Source of the DNA: Dysgonomonas sp. BGC7
GTDB lineage: Bacteria > Bacteroidota > Bacteroidia > Bacteroidales > Dysgonomonadaceae
Reading direction: 5' to 3'
Length of the DNA: 64,000 nt
NCBI RefSeq assembly: GCF_001261735.1
Contig: NZ_CVRP01000007.1
Location: forward strand, 603,524-667,523
Both the position numbers and the translations under genes were made by a program. The notes under the pieces were generated by a model. It ran no database searches, was not told where the DNA came from, and saw only the letters and a list, made by a program, of their open reading frames with translations. Positions 47,123 through 55,977 of this stretch are shown piece after piece (the first letter of the stretch is position 1; every line of letters begins with the position of its first letter).

Positions 47123-47686
47123 ATGAAAAAGATATTTTTTTTAAGTATCATCTCTTTAGCTTTATTTTCCTCTTGCCAAAATAAATCGAAAGACTCTAAT
47201 AATAAAATTGCTGAGCAGATAGAATCATTAGATGTTCAACTAAATGATACCGTTTTGGGCAATAATTTTGAGCATATAGATTTCGACAATATATCGCACT
47301 TGACTAAAGCCCAGTATGATAGTTTGCAATTACAAAAAGTGAGTGGACTGGAAGGATATGATATTTCATATCTTTCGATGGGAGATGTTTTGTTGCAAAA
47401 TACAAATGGCCGAATTCTGACAATACAGGTTATAACCGATGGCGAAATAACAGAGTATCTTCTTAGTTACGATAATCAAGGGAATCTTATAGATAATATG
47501 ATTGTTGCGTACGAAGATATGGTCGAGTATTACAGTCATGTCTCTACATCTATCAATTCGAACAAGGTAACTGTACAAACGATTAATTATACCTATTCCG
47601 ATCCACAAGGTAATCCTGTGGAGTTGTCGGATACAGCGATTGTGAAGTATCAAATAACTCCTGAATTTAAGTTTATTACGGATTAA
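47123..47686 (+). CDS. Lipoprotein of unknown function
   Basis: The 187-residue product has a lipobox (LALFSSCQNK, Cys19) and should be lipid-anchored. The mature part alternates polar and hydrophobic strands (GRILTIQVITDGEITEYLLSYD), suggesting a beta-rich fold. No family was recognised. It starts 21 bases after the rfbD stop codon and is likely read from the same transcript. It ends before the prfC promoter region. Confidence 0.7.
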   Translation: MKKIFFLSIISLALFSSCQNKSKDSNNKIAEQIESLDVQLNDTVLGNNFEHIDFDNISHLTKAQYDSLQLQKVSGLEGYDISYLSMGDVLLQNTNGRILTIQVITDGEITEYLLSYDNQGNLIDNMIVAYEDMVEYYSHVSTSINSNKVTVQTINYTYSDPQGNPVELSDTAIVKYQITPEFKFITD

Positions 47687-47876
47687 TGTTTTCAATACTG
47701 GTTCGTTTTATTATCTTTTCCTAATCCGTTTGTACCTAATATTTAATACTGCTTCTTATTGACTTGTATAATATTTTGTATAGTTTTATTAGGCAAATAG
47801 GTGGAATATGGAGATCTAAAAACTAAAAAAATCTATTCGTATATATAAGACATCGGATAGTCTTCGCTTTTTTTAC

Positions 47877-47884
47877 TACTTTTG
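47877..47884 (+). promoter_or_regulatory. Bacteroidetes -7 element for prfC
   Basis: TACTTTTG lies 21 bases upstream of the start at 47906, giving a short leader of about 15 bases. Confidence 0.6.
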
Positions 47885-47905
47885 CACCTTTAAGATTGAA
47901 TTTAG

Positions 47906-49486
47906 ATGAGCGAATTGAAAAAAGAGATCCATAAACGGCGAACTTTTGCTATAATTAGCCACCCCGATGCAGGGAAAACAACTTTAACCGAAAAATTATT
48001 GCTGTTTGGTGGTGCTATACATGTGGCAGGAGCTGTGAAATCGAATAAGATAAAGAAATCAGCCACATCGGACTGGATGGAGATAGAAAAACAGCGTGGT
48101 ATTTCTGTCGCAACCTCCGTAATGGGATTCGAATATAACGATCATAAAATAAATATACTGGATACACCCGGACACCAGGACTTTGCTGAAGATACATATC
48201 GTACACTAACGGCTGTAGATAGCGTAATTATTGTGGTAGATTCTGCAAAAGGGGTAGAGGCACAGACTCGTAAACTAATGGAAGTGTGTCGTATGCGTCA
48301 TACTCCTGTAATGATCTTCCTCAACAAAATGGATAGAGATGGTAAAGATCCTTTCGAGTTGTTAGACGAGCTGGAAGACGAACTCAAAATAAATGTATGT
48401 CCCCTGAGTTGGCCAATCGATAGCGGTCAGCGATTTAAAGGAGTCTATAATATTTTCGAGAAAAGATTGGACCTGTATACTCCTAGCAAGCAAACTATAA
48501 CAGAATCTGTAGGGCTGAAAGATATAAATAGTCCCGATCTTGAAAAATATATAGGAGGTTCTCTTGCCTCGAAACTACGTGGCGATATTGAACTCATAGA
48601 AGAAGTGTACCCTCATTTAGATATTGATACATATTTGAAAGGAGAGGTTGCTCCTGTCTTCTTTGGATCAGCATTGAATAATTTTGGAGTAAAAGAACTC
48701 TTGGATTGTTTTATTCAAATAGCACCTTATCCGCGCCCAGTGGAAGCTATTGAACGTGTCGTAAATCCGGAAGAGGAAACTTTTAGCGGATTTATATTTA
48801 AGATTCATGCTAACATGGATCCTAACCACCGTTCTTGTATTGCTTTTGTGAAAATCTGTTCCGGCAAGTTCGAGCGAAATGTGAACTACAAGCATGTGCG
48901 ATTGAATAGAATGCTCAAGTTTTCGTCTCCCACAGCCTTTATGGCTCAGAAAAAAGAAACTGTAGACGAGGCTTATGCCGGAGATATTGTCGGATTGCCT
49001 GATACGGGTAATTTTAAGATAGGAGATACTCTTACTGCCGGAGAAAATCTACATTTCAAGGGACTTCCTAGCTTCTCTCCGGAAATGTTTAAATACATCG
49101 AGAATGCGGATCCAATGAAGTCGAAACAACTGCAAAAAGGTATTGATCAGTTAATGGATGAAGGTGTTGCACAGTTGTTTACTAACCAGTTTAACGGACG
49201 TAAAATTATAGGTACGGTAGGACAACTACAGTTTGAGGTCATCGAATACCGTTTGCTACATGAATATGGTGCACAATGTAGATGGGAACCTATCAGTTTA
49301 TTCAAAGCCTGCTGGATAGAAAGCGACAATGCCGATCAGTTAGCCGATTTTAAAAAGAGGAAATCTCAGTATATGGCAAAGGATAAAGACGGAAGAGATG
49401 TCTTTCTGGCAGATTCTAACTATGTATTAATGATGGCTCAACAGGATTTTAAAGATATAAAGTTCCATTTCACATCGGAATTTTAA
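47906..49486 (+). CDS. prfC: Peptide chain release factor 3
   Basis: The 526-residue translational GTPase recycles RF1 and RF2 from the ribosome after termination. The G motifs are [13 protein letters not shown] (18-30), [21 protein letters not shown] and the RF3-type [15 protein letters not shown]. The C-terminal [16 protein letters not shown] is also characteristic. The length is typical. It heads a tight unit: 1 base to the Kdo-kinase-like gene and 12 more to the glycosyltransferase gene. Confidence 0.97.
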   Translation: MSELKKEIHKRRTFAIISHPDAGKTTLTEKLLLFGGAIHVAGAVKSNKIKKSATSDWMEIEKQRGISVATSVMGFEYNDHKINILDTPGHQDFAEDTYRTLTAVDSVIIVVDSAKGVEAQTRKLMEVCRMRHTPVMIFLNKMDRDGKDPFELLDELEDELKINVCPLSWPIDSGQRFKGVYNIFEKRLDLYTPSKQTITESVGLKDINSPDLEKYIGGSLASKLRGDIELIEEVYPHLDIDTYLKGEVAPVFFGSALNNFGVKELLDCFIQIAPYPRPVEAIERVVNPEEETFSGFIFKIHANMDPNHRSCIAFVKICSGKFERNVNYKHVRLNRMLKFSSPTAFMAQKKETVDEAYAGDIVGLPDTGNFKIGDTLTAGENLHFKGLPSFSPEMFKYIENADPMKSKQLQKGIDQLMDEGVAQLFTNQFNGRKIIGTVGQLQFEVIEYRLLHEYGAQCRWEPISLFKACWIESDNADQLADFKKRKSQYMAKDKDGRDVFLADSNYVLMMAQQDFKDIKFHFTSEF

Positions 49487-49487
49487 G

Positions 49488-50243
49488 ATGACTAAGATAA
49501 AATTGGTAATAGACGAAAAATATCAGGATATAGATGGCTTCATAGAAGGACTTCCTATGTCTTTCTTGCAGTCAGGAGAGGTTGTCTATTCGGGACGCAA
49601 CCTGATTAAAACTTTCGAGGTAGGAGGCTTTAAATTGAATGTGAAATCTTTCAAGAAGCCCCTGTTTATAAATCAGGTGATGTATGCAACCTTCCGAAAA
49701 TCGAAAGCTAAACGTTCGTATTTATATGCCCATATGTTGAAAAAGGATGGATTTCATACACCCGATCCGGTTGCCTATATGGAACTTAAAAAATATGGAT
49801 TACTGAAGTATAGCCTATACATATCAATACATGAAGAATTTGATGGTATGATGCGGGAATTGCTGCATGGTACCGTTACCGACCATGAAGAACTTATCAA
49901 AGAGTTTGCAGTATATACTGCCCGATTGCATGAAAAGAAAATACTTCATCTTGATTATTCTTCCGGTAATATTTTATATAAAAGACACAACAATAAATAT
50001 ACATTCTATCTCGTTGATTTAAATAGAATGAAATTTAACAAAACGATTGATCTTGATACTGCATGTTTCAATTTTAGAAGACTTTGGGGAAGCGATGAAA
50101 TGATGGCGCTTTTTGCAAAGGAATATGCTAAAGAGCGAAACTTTGATGAGACAACTTGCTTAAATAAGATATTTGAATATCGTAAGAAATTCTGGGGCTC
50201 GTTCAAAAAACAGCACCCAGGGGCTACACCTTATATAGGCTAA
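49488..50243 (+). CDS. Kdo-kinase/InaA-like lipopolysaccharide kinase family protein
   Basis: The 251-residue protein has a small kinase fold: the N-lobe has KLNVKSFKKPLFINQV with a candidate ATP-binding Lys, ARLHEKKILHLDYSSGNILY carries the catalytic loop in HLDYSSGN, and FYLVDLNRMKF replaces the DFG-type metal site with D-L-N. This pattern matches the lipopolysaccharide kinase group that phosphorylates Kdo or heptose in the LPS core. The substrate is inferred. Its gene sits between prfC and a glycosyltransferase, consistent with LPS core synthesis. Confidence 0.78.
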   Translation: MTKIKLVIDEKYQDIDGFIEGLPMSFLQSGEVVYSGRNLIKTFEVGGFKLNVKSFKKPLFINQVMYATFRKSKAKRSYLYAHMLKKDGFHTPDPVAYMELKKYGLLKYSLYISIHEEFDGMMRELLHGTVTDHEELIKEFAVYTARLHEKKILHLDYSSGNILYKRHNNKYTFYLVDLNRMKFNKTIDLDTACFNFRRLWGSDEMMALFAKEYAKERNFDETTCLNKIFEYRKKFWGSFKKQHPGATPYIG

Positions 50244-50255
50244 AAAACACAAGTT

Positions 50256-51377
50256 ATGAGAATCGGATTTGATGCAAAACGAGCCATTTCAAACTTTACG
50301 GGGCTAGGTAACTATAGCCGCTTTGTAATATCTAATTTAATGAAATATTATCCCGACAATGTTTATAAACTGTTCATACCTAAACTGCCTCAGGATAATA
50401 AAGATAAAGTACGTGAAGCAATAAACGATGAGAATGTATATTCTCTTAAGAATACTCATCGGCCATTTTGGCGAACTATTGGTATTGTAAAAAATATAAA
50501 GGAAGAAAATATTGATTTATATCATGGCCTTAGCAACGAACTTCCATACAGAATAAAGCGGACAGGTGTAAAAAGCGTTGTTACTATACACGATCTTATA
50601 TTTCTTGTTCACCCTGAGTTTTATTCGCTTGTTGATCGTTCTATCTATAATGTGAAAGCAAAATATGCCTGTAAAGTTGCAGATAGAGTTATTGCTGTGA
50701 GTGACTGCACCAAGAGAGATATTGTAAAATATTATGATATTGATCCTGCAAAAATAGATGTTGTATATCAAGGATGTTTTCCTATATATAAAGAACGGGC
50801 AGATGAAGTGAAAAAACAGGAAGTGCGGCAAAAATATAATCTGCCTGAGGATTTCATTTTGTCGGTAGGTAGTATCGAAGAACGTAAAAATATATTATTA
50901 GCAGTAAAGGCATTGAAACGAGTGCCTGATATTCACTTTGTTGCCATAGGAAAGCATAAAGAATATGCCGATAAGGTATTGCGTTACGCTGATAATAATG
51001 GATTGTCCGATAGGGTTCATCTCCTAAGCAATGTTCCCCTTACCGATTTGCCGGCGATATTTCAGATTGCGAAACTGTTTGTATACCCATCTTTGTATGA
51101 AGGATTTGGTATTCCTATAATTGAGGCTTTGAATTCAGGAGTTCCGGTTATTGGTGCCAAAGGATCTTGTCTTGAAGAATCGGGAGGGCCGCATTCAGTA
51201 TATGTCGATCCACATGATGATGTAGAATTGGCTCAGCAAATAAATAACTTACTGGCAGATACCGAAATGCGTGCTACTATGATAAAAGAAGGATTGAAGT
51301 ATGTAAAACGTTTCTCAGACGAACAGTGTACCAACTCTTTAATGACAGTATATGATTCGGTAGTCTCTTCTATATAG
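50256..51377 (+). CDS. Family 4 glycosyltransferase
   Basis: The 373-residue GT-B enzyme opens with MRIGFDAKRAISNFTGLGNYSR, in outline the D-A-R and G-x-G-Y-x-R motif of GT4. SVVTIHDLIFLVHPEFYS, VIAVSDCTKRDIVKYY, ILSVGSIEERKNILLAVKA and the donor-binding YEGFGIPIIEALNSGVPVI, shown by its E-x7-E core, follow. It transfers a sugar from a nucleotide donor, probably to LPS or another surface glycan, given the LPS-kinase-like gene 12 bases upstream. Donor and acceptor are not known. Confidence 0.9.
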   Translation: MRIGFDAKRAISNFTGLGNYSRFVISNLMKYYPDNVYKLFIPKLPQDNKDKVREAINDENVYSLKNTHRPFWRTIGIVKNIKEENIDLYHGLSNELPYRIKRTGVKSVVTIHDLIFLVHPEFYSLVDRSIYNVKAKYACKVADRVIAVSDCTKRDIVKYYDIDPAKIDVVYQGCFPIYKERADEVKKQEVRQKYNLPEDFILSVGSIEERKNILLAVKALKRVPDIHFVAIGKHKEYADKVLRYADNNGLSDRVHLLSNVPLTDLPAIFQIAKLFVYPSLYEGFGIPIIEALNSGVPVIGAKGSCLEESGGPHSVYVDPHDDVELAQQINNLLADTEMRATMIKEGLKYVKRFSDEQCTNSLMTVYDSVVSSI

Positions 51378-51406
51378 ACCATTTAAGAAATGATTAAAAT
51401 AGAAAT

Positions 51407-51443
51407 AGCCTCTGTATATGTAAAATACAGAGGCTGCTTTTTT
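51407..51443 (+). terminator. Rho-independent terminator after the glycosyltransferase gene
   Basis: AGCCTCTGTAT and ATACAGAGGCT pair around a short AT loop, followed by GCTTTTTTAA. Confidence 0.88.
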
Positions 51444-51463
51444 AATCTTTGATATATTCTCTC

Positions 51464-51862
51464 TTAGAAATTTATAGATTCATTTGCTCTAACCTTTGCA
51501 ATCTCTTTATCAGCTTTTTGTTGCGCTTTCAATTTTGATTTTTCTGCTTTTTCTTTAGCTTTAGCTATTGCTTTATCTCCGTCTTTTCTCGCTTTTTCGG
51601 CACCTTTACGAGTGTCTTCTTCCATTTTCTTTTTAGCTTTTTCTGCGTATTTCTGCGTATCTTCTTCTACCTTCTTTTTAGCTTTGGTAATTTCATCCTG
51701 CATCTTTTTATCAGCATCGGCTGCTTCTTTTGCCGCTTTCGATTTTATACTTTCTATCTTAGCTGCTGTTTTATCGCTTATAACAATGTCTTGTGCATAC
51801 ATTGAGCTTGAGGCTGCTGCCATTGTAACGAACATAAATATGCTCAAAAATAATTTCTTCAT
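51464..51862 (-). CDS. Secreted Lys/Ala/Glu-rich coiled-coil protein
   Basis: The roughly 132-residue product has signal peptide MKKLFLSIFMFVTMAAASSSMYAQ. After the short segment DIVISDKTAAKIE the rest is one long charged helix built from Lys, Ala and Glu (KKVEEDTQKYAEKAKKKMEED and similar), as in histone H1-like or Lpp-like coiled coils. The lysine-rich helix might bind peptidoglycan, LPS or nucleic acid in the periplasm; this is speculation. No family was recognised. The frame extends four codons to an ATG at 51874, but MKK at 51862 is the more natural start. Confidence 0.65.
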   Translation of the reverse strand: MKKLFLSIFMFVTMAAASSSMYAQDIVISDKTAAKIESIKSKAAKEAADADKKMQDEITKAKKKVEEDTQKYAEKAKKKMEEDTRKGAEKARKDGDKAIAKAKEKAEKSKLKAQQKADKEIAKVRANESINF

Positions 51863-52094
51863 AACTTTAATCAATTAAAGTGTTTAGTAGTTTATTCAGT
51901 TTTTTATTAATTTGATAATATAACTATGAAACAAAACAGGGCGATTTTTGTTCTATATTTTTTATTGTTGAAAATGTATTTTGTTTGTAAGTTATTGGTT
52001 TTTATTTATATAGTTCTGTCAAATCGCCGTGCAAGTAATTGTTTATAATTAAAAATCTGATTACTAATTTAATGATTTTTTTTTATTGGAGTAT

Positions 52095-52132
52095 ATTTTT
52101 TCCCTTTTTGTTTTTTCTTTTTTTCCCTTTTT
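52095..52132. other. Pyrimidine-rich tract in the gap before the GNAT-YoaP 3' end
   Basis: The plus strand is nearly all T and C with two CCCTTTTT units; the minus strand is therefore a purine tract. The 287-base gap (51875-52161) around it is very AT-rich and I see no gene or other signal in it. Confidence 0.5.
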
Positions 52133-52161
52133 AGTTTAGTGATAATATAAATATTTGTTTT

Positions 52162-52926
52162 TTAGATTTTTATGGCCTTGTCAAATCTACTATCCATACA
52201 CACGCTAATATCTGTAGTTACAAACTTACCGTTATAAAACAAACTAAAAAGAGTTGCAGGGGTAGGAGAGGCTTGTGCTTCTTCTGTGGTTGATAGCTTA
52301 ATTGTTTTTAAAGGAATATTTCTTTTCGATGCCGATTCTTGTAGCGATTGGTTGATATGATAGTCTGTGTACGGACAACGATCGGAATAATAAGCAACAA
52401 GACCTTCTTTCTCTGGACATTCTCCACTCTGAACAGATTCCTTGAATCGGGGATTATCCGCATTCTTATTTATTTTCTTCACCAGAAGACAAAATCCGGA
52501 AGATAGTTTTTCACATATCTCAAATCCCTGCTTCTGCAGCCATTTAGCATCACTCATAAAATGGAATTTACTTACTCCGGCTATTGTAACCAATCCATCT
52601 TTCTTGAGAGCTACAGCATCGTCAATTGCATATTGTAGCAACTCTTTCCCGTAACCCTTCCCCTTGTATTGTCCCGATACCCAAAAACAGTTTATCAACA
52701 AATAGTTAGGAGCATCAATCGGTGCCCATCCTTTTTCCGCTGGTCCATATTCAATAAATACTTTTGCTCGTGCGTCTATCCGACGGAAAGTATAGCCATT
52801 ATCAAACTCTTTTTTTAGCCATTCTTTTTTCAAGTTGTAACCATTTGTACATTTTTTGTCCGAAAAAGCACAACAAATATGCTCTTTGTCAATATTTTCT
52901 TTAGTTAGGTTGATGAAATTTTCCAT
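52162..52926 (-). CDS. GNAT acetyltransferase fused to a YoaP-like domain
   Basis: The 254-residue protein has an N-terminal GNAT domain (about 1-150, with NCFWVSGQYKGKGYGKELLQYAI giving the acetyl-CoA loop in G-Q-Y-K-G-K-G-Y-G) and a C-terminal domain (about 160-254) starting GLVAYYSDRCPYTDYH. The latter resembles the YoaP-like thioredoxin-fold domain, whose single Cys is followed by PYT rather than a CxxC pair. Members are uncharacterised; a role in modifying a small molecule is likely. A single gene with no obvious partner. Confidence 0.82.
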   Translation of the reverse strand: MENFINLTKENIDKEHICCAFSDKKCTNGYNLKKEWLKKEFDNGYTFRRIDARAKVFIEYGPAEKGWAPIDAPNYLLINCFWVSGQYKGKGYGKELLQYAIDDAVALKKDGLVTIAGVSKFHFMSDAKWLQKQGFEICEKLSSGFCLLVKKINKNADNPRFKESVQSGECPEKEGLVAYYSDRCPYTDYHINQSLQESASKRNIPLKTIKLSTTEEAQASPTPATLFSLFYNGKFVTTDISVCMDSRFDKAIKI

Positions 52927-53203
52927 TACAGTTTGTGTTTATTCGTTGATCGTTGTTCTGTCTTTCAGAACAAAAGTAAGATAATTATCGGAGTTTCGCT
53001 TGTTACAATCGTTTGCAATTATTCATAAAGGTAAAGATTCTCTAAAATATTTGGAAATGAACTTTATAAGGCCTATGTTTATGCTGTATATATAAAATTA
53101 CTGATGTAAAGAAAGGATTGCGTATGGTTATAGTAAGTATCGAAATTAGTTAATAAGACCTTTTGGTTTCTTATAGTTTTTAACAGGTTAAATAATAATC
53201 ATT

Positions 53204-53485
53204 ATGAAAGGGTATAAGAAATATAAAAATATACATAGTATATCATACATCATATTTTTTTCTTACTTATTTATTATTTCAATAAGTAATTATGATTTTG
53301 GAGGTAATAAAGATTATATTCCATATTTTATAATTATTCCTTTTGTTATCTATTGTGGAATTGCGTTACTTACAGAGGTTCTAATCCGAAAAGAAATTTC
53401 AATTTCGAGGTCGGAAAGAAAACAGAAAACGCTAGATAGTAAAGCATATAATAGTGTTGGAATGTCTACATTATCTCGAATATAA
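53204..53485 (+). CDS. Small two-helix membrane protein, unknown function
   Basis: The 93-residue product has two hydrophobic segments (SISYIIFFSYLFIISI and YIPYFIIIPFVIYCGIALL) joined by a short loop, then a Lys/Arg-rich tail (RKEISISRSERKQK). No family was recognised. AT-rich codon use and a terminator right after it support a real gene, but its shortness and lack of similarity keep confidence moderate. It is surrounded by gaps of about 277 bases on each side; the one before it is AT-rich with nothing identifiable. Confidence 0.5.
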   Translation: MKGYKKYKNIHSISYIIFFSYLFIISISNYDFGGNKDYIPYFIIIPFVIYCGIALLTEVLIRKEISISRSERKQKTLDSKAYNSVGMSTLSRI

Positions 53486-53510
53486 ATAAAGATTGTCAAT
53501 AACTTTTATA

Positions 53511-53543
53511 AAGCCGGAGGAGTTTCCTTTCGGCTTCTTTTTT
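53511..53543 (+). terminator. Rho-independent terminator after the small membrane protein gene
   Basis: AAGCCG and CGGCTT pair, with an inner GGA/TTCC stretch, followed by CTTTTTT. Confidence 0.7.
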
Positions 53544-53560
53544 CGCTCTGTAAAATATAT

Positions 53561-53656
53561 TTTTAACTAAAAGGTGACAAAGGTTACACTTTCTATTTGT
53601 TTTTTATATGTCACTTTTAACATTACTACCTAAAAAGTATTTTCTTTATAGATAAA
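53561..53656 (-). repeat. Dispersed intergenic element, copy C
   Basis: Read on the minus strand, this 96-bp copy begins with the same 21 bases as copy B and ends GTCACCTTTTAGTTAAAA. Its inner arm GTCACTTTT (53610-53618, plus strand) faces AAAAGGTGAC (53569-53578). Relative to copy A the paired bases have changed from GTAAC/GTTAC to GTGAC/GTCAC, preserving complementarity. It lies between two convergent genes and two terminators, so it is not upstream of any gene. Confidence 0.8.
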
Positions 53657-53690
53657 TTAGAAAATCAGATATAGATCTCCTTATTCTTAA

Positions 53691-53726
53691 TAAAAAAAGT
53701 GGTCGAAAATTATTTTTTCGACCACT
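53691..53726 (-). terminator. Rho-independent terminator after the M48 peptidase gene
   Basis: AGTGGTCGAAAA pairs with TTTTCGACCACT; on the minus strand a run of seven T follows. It lies 38 bases after the stop codon at 53764. Confidence 0.88.
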
Positions 53727-53763
53727 AATATTTTTATATCAATTTTTTATGACAAAATAGAGT

Positions 53764-54609
53764 TTAGAATTTCCATTGATTCGAGGTCTTGGCATTGTTC
53801 GTTTTGCCGGAGCTTACTCCCTTATAATACTTCAAAGCCTCCGGAAGATCTTTTTGTATTTGCTGTATACGGGTGTTATCCGAAGGGTGAGTACTCATGA
53901 ATTCGGGGGTGCTGCTGCCATTTGCTGCCATTCGTTGCCAGAAAGATGCGGCTTGTCCCGGATCGTAGCCTGCCATTGCCATAAATATTAAACCAAGTTT
54001 ATCTGCTTCTAATTCTTGTTTACGTGAATATGGAAGTAAAATTCCGTATTGAGATCCTAATCCTATTGCAGCAGCAGCGGCTTGTTGTACGGCGGCCGAA
54101 GACCCACTAAGTGCAGCTCCTACAGCAGCAGTTCCGTACTGTGTTGCTACTTGTTGGCTCATACGTTCATTAGCATGTTTGGCTACAGCATGTGCAACTT
54201 CATGTCCAAGTACTACAGCCAATCCTGTTTCGTTTTGTGTATAGGGCAGAATTCCTTCATATACAACAATTTTTCCTCCGGGCATGCAGAACGCATTTAC
54301 ATCAGAGCTTTTTACTAAGTTAAACTCCCATGCATATTCGCTTAGCTGGTCGGCATAACCATTATTTTTAAGATATGTTTCTACTGCTATGGCAATGTTT
54401 CTTCCAACCTTTTGTACCAATGCAGTATTGGCTTTGTCTGTCGAGATAGGTGCCGATTTTATAAAATCTCCATACTGCTGAAGGCTTAGACTTAGCACCT
54501 CGCTGTTGGATACTAATGACAACTGTTTGCGTCCTGTTACGGGCACGCTACCACAACCGGCAAACAGCAAAACTCCTGCTATGAATAAAGCAGAATAAGT
54601 TTTTTTCAT
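53764..54609 (-). CDS. M48-family metallopeptidase lipoprotein
   Basis: The 281-residue zinc protease has a lipobox (VLLFAGCGS, Cys19). The HExxH motif is HEVAH (136-140) in VVLGHEVAHAVAKHANE, and the third zinc ligand Glu lies in KQELEADKLG (about 204). VTGRKQLSLVSNSEV near the N-terminus and the STHPSDNTRIQQIQ ending match the Oma1/LoiP/BepA-like group that degrades misfolded envelope proteins. Substrate and exact role are inferred. It is the third gene of a likely unit after mscL and an unknown membrane-anchored protein. Confidence 0.93.
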   Translation of the reverse strand: MKKTYSALFIAGVLLFAGCGSVPVTGRKQLSLVSNSEVLSLSLQQYGDFIKSAPISTDKANTALVQKVGRNIAIAVETYLKNNGYADQLSEYAWEFNLVKSSDVNAFCMPGGKIVVYEGILPYTQNETGLAVVLGHEVAHAVAKHANERMSQQVATQYGTAAVGAALSGSSAAVQQAAAAAIGLGSQYGILLPYSRKQELEADKLGLIFMAMAGYDPGQAASFWQRMAANGSSTPEFMSTHPSDNTRIQQIQKDLPEALKYYKGVSSGKTNNAKTSNQWKF

Positions 54610-54639
54610 AATTTAGTTTGTTAAGTTTGAGTTAGTATT

Positions 54640-55050
54640 TCATTTGTTATTTTGATCTTTCAGAAGGTCTCTTATCTCGCTTAGCAGTTGTTCTTCTTTG
54701 CTAGGAGCAGCGGGTGCGGCAGGAGCTTCTTCTTTTTTCTTCTGCATAGCATTCATTCCTTTAATAGCAAAGAATATAGCTGTGGCAATGATTACAAAGT
54801 CTAAAACTGTTTGAATAAACGAGCCATAGTTGATAGTTACTGCTGTAGCATCGGCTGTAGCTTCTTTCAATACGAATTTCAGATTAGTGAAGTCTACGCC
54901 ATTGAGCAGGACTCCTATGGGTGGCATTATTACATCACTAACAAGTGATGATACTATTTTTCCGAATGCGCCTCCAATGATAACACCGACTGCCATGTCG
55001 ACAACATTACCACGCATCATGAAATCTTTCAGTTCTCTCAGTACTCCCAT
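54640..55050 (-). CDS. mscL: Large-conductance mechanosensitive channel MscL
   Basis: The 136-residue channel protein opens under membrane tension to release solutes in hypo-osmotic shock. [24 protein letters not shown] forms the N-terminal helix and first transmembrane segment, [17 protein letters not shown] ends it, and the second helix ([22 protein letters not shown]) is followed by the cytoplasmic bundle ending [15 protein letters not shown]. All hallmarks and length are typical. It is 30 bases upstream of the M48 peptidase gene on the same strand. Confidence 0.97.
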   Translation of the reverse strand: MGVLRELKDFMMRGNVVDMAVGVIIGGAFGKIVSSLVSDVIMPPIGVLLNGVDFTNLKFVLKEATADATAVTINYGSFIQTVLDFVIIATAIFFAIKGMNAMQKKKEEAPAAPAAPSKEEQLLSEIRDLLKDQNNK

Positions 55051-55103
55051 ATTCTTAAATGTTAATTTGTGTGATATATTTATTATTAATATTTAAACAC
55101 TAA

Positions 55104-55919
55104 CTAATGTATTTTGTTTAATGAAAATCTGACTGTTGCCGGATTTTCTTTTGTCGATATTTGATAATTGTCAATGCAAAAACTATCAGGTAAAGATTGT
55201 ATATGTTGCATAATATTACTTCTTATAAGAAGAGTATCATTGCTATTATCCGGCAGCATTGCATATCCTTCGGCAAAGATAGTATCATTTGTTATATTAT
55301 AAGCAAGAGCTAACATATTACGGTTGTTTTTAGTAAAACAACTTATGTCGTAATTCTGAAAAGTTTGTATAATTTGTTTGTTTCTTATTAGCTCCTCTAG
55401 CGGCATACTATCTGTAGGTGAGTGTGTAAAATCTTCTATGTATTTATAACTTTTACTGATTGCCATCAATCCGTGATAAAAAGTACAAACTAAGAAGTTG
55501 TCTCCCGATAGAGGATAAAATAGTATCTCTGCGTTTTTGGATTTCCTCTCTTTAACTGAAAACTCTGAGTTAGTTTGGGTTTTAATATGTGCTTTTATAG
55601 TGGTCTCTTGTTCCGGGTTTATTTTTGCCAATAGTAGAGATTCACCTTTGTCATTCTTGCAAATCAATATAGGATACGAAACCATATCGTGCGAAATATT
55701 TGCTAACTTGACAAGGGTACTATCGGAGATAATCTGATTTATATTGCGAAGTTTATTAATATTTATCACGGTTTTTGTCTGTGCAGGAATGCAACTATAT
55801 ATATCAGACGCAAAAGATTGACGATTATATTCTAATCTTTTATACATATATCCTCCAGCTACAATAATAGAGAGCAGTAGAATAAATAAAATAATTATCT
55901 TTATCCTTTGTTTAATCAT
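55104..55919 (-). CDS. Membrane-anchored protein of unknown function
   Basis: The 271-residue protein has one N-terminal transmembrane helix (IKIIILFILLLSIIVAGGYMY), so its bulk should face the periplasm. The rest mixes beta strands and helices, with YPILICKNDKGESLLLAK and ILFYPLSGDNFLVCTFYHGLMAISKS as the clearest segments. It faintly resembles DUF3352-type secreted proteins, but I would not assign a family. It has its own -7 element adjoining the gldFG start, and it precedes mscL by 53 bases. Confidence 0.65.
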   Translation of the reverse strand: MIKQRIKIIILFILLLSIIVAGGYMYKRLEYNRQSFASDIYSCIPAQTKTVININKLRNINQIISDSTLVKLANISHDMVSYPILICKNDKGESLLLAKINPEQETTIKAHIKTQTNSEFSVKERKSKNAEILFYPLSGDNFLVCTFYHGLMAISKSYKYIEDFTHSPTDSMPLEELIRNKQIIQTFQNYDISCFTKNNRNMLALAYNITNDTIFAEGYAMLPDNSNDTLLIRSNIMQHIQSLPDSFCIDNYQISTKENPATVRFSLNKIH

Positions 55920-55968
55920 TGCTACTACAACTGTTTTGTGTACGTCAGTGGTCGAAAACTAATATTTA

Positions 55969-55976
55969 CAAAGATA
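55969..55976 (-). promoter_or_regulatory. Bacteroidetes -7 element between the unknown gene and gldFG
   Basis: The minus strand reads TATCTTTG, 50 bases upstream of the start at 55919 and ending 2 bases before the divergent gldFG ATG. Confidence 0.55.
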
Positions 55977-55977
55977 T

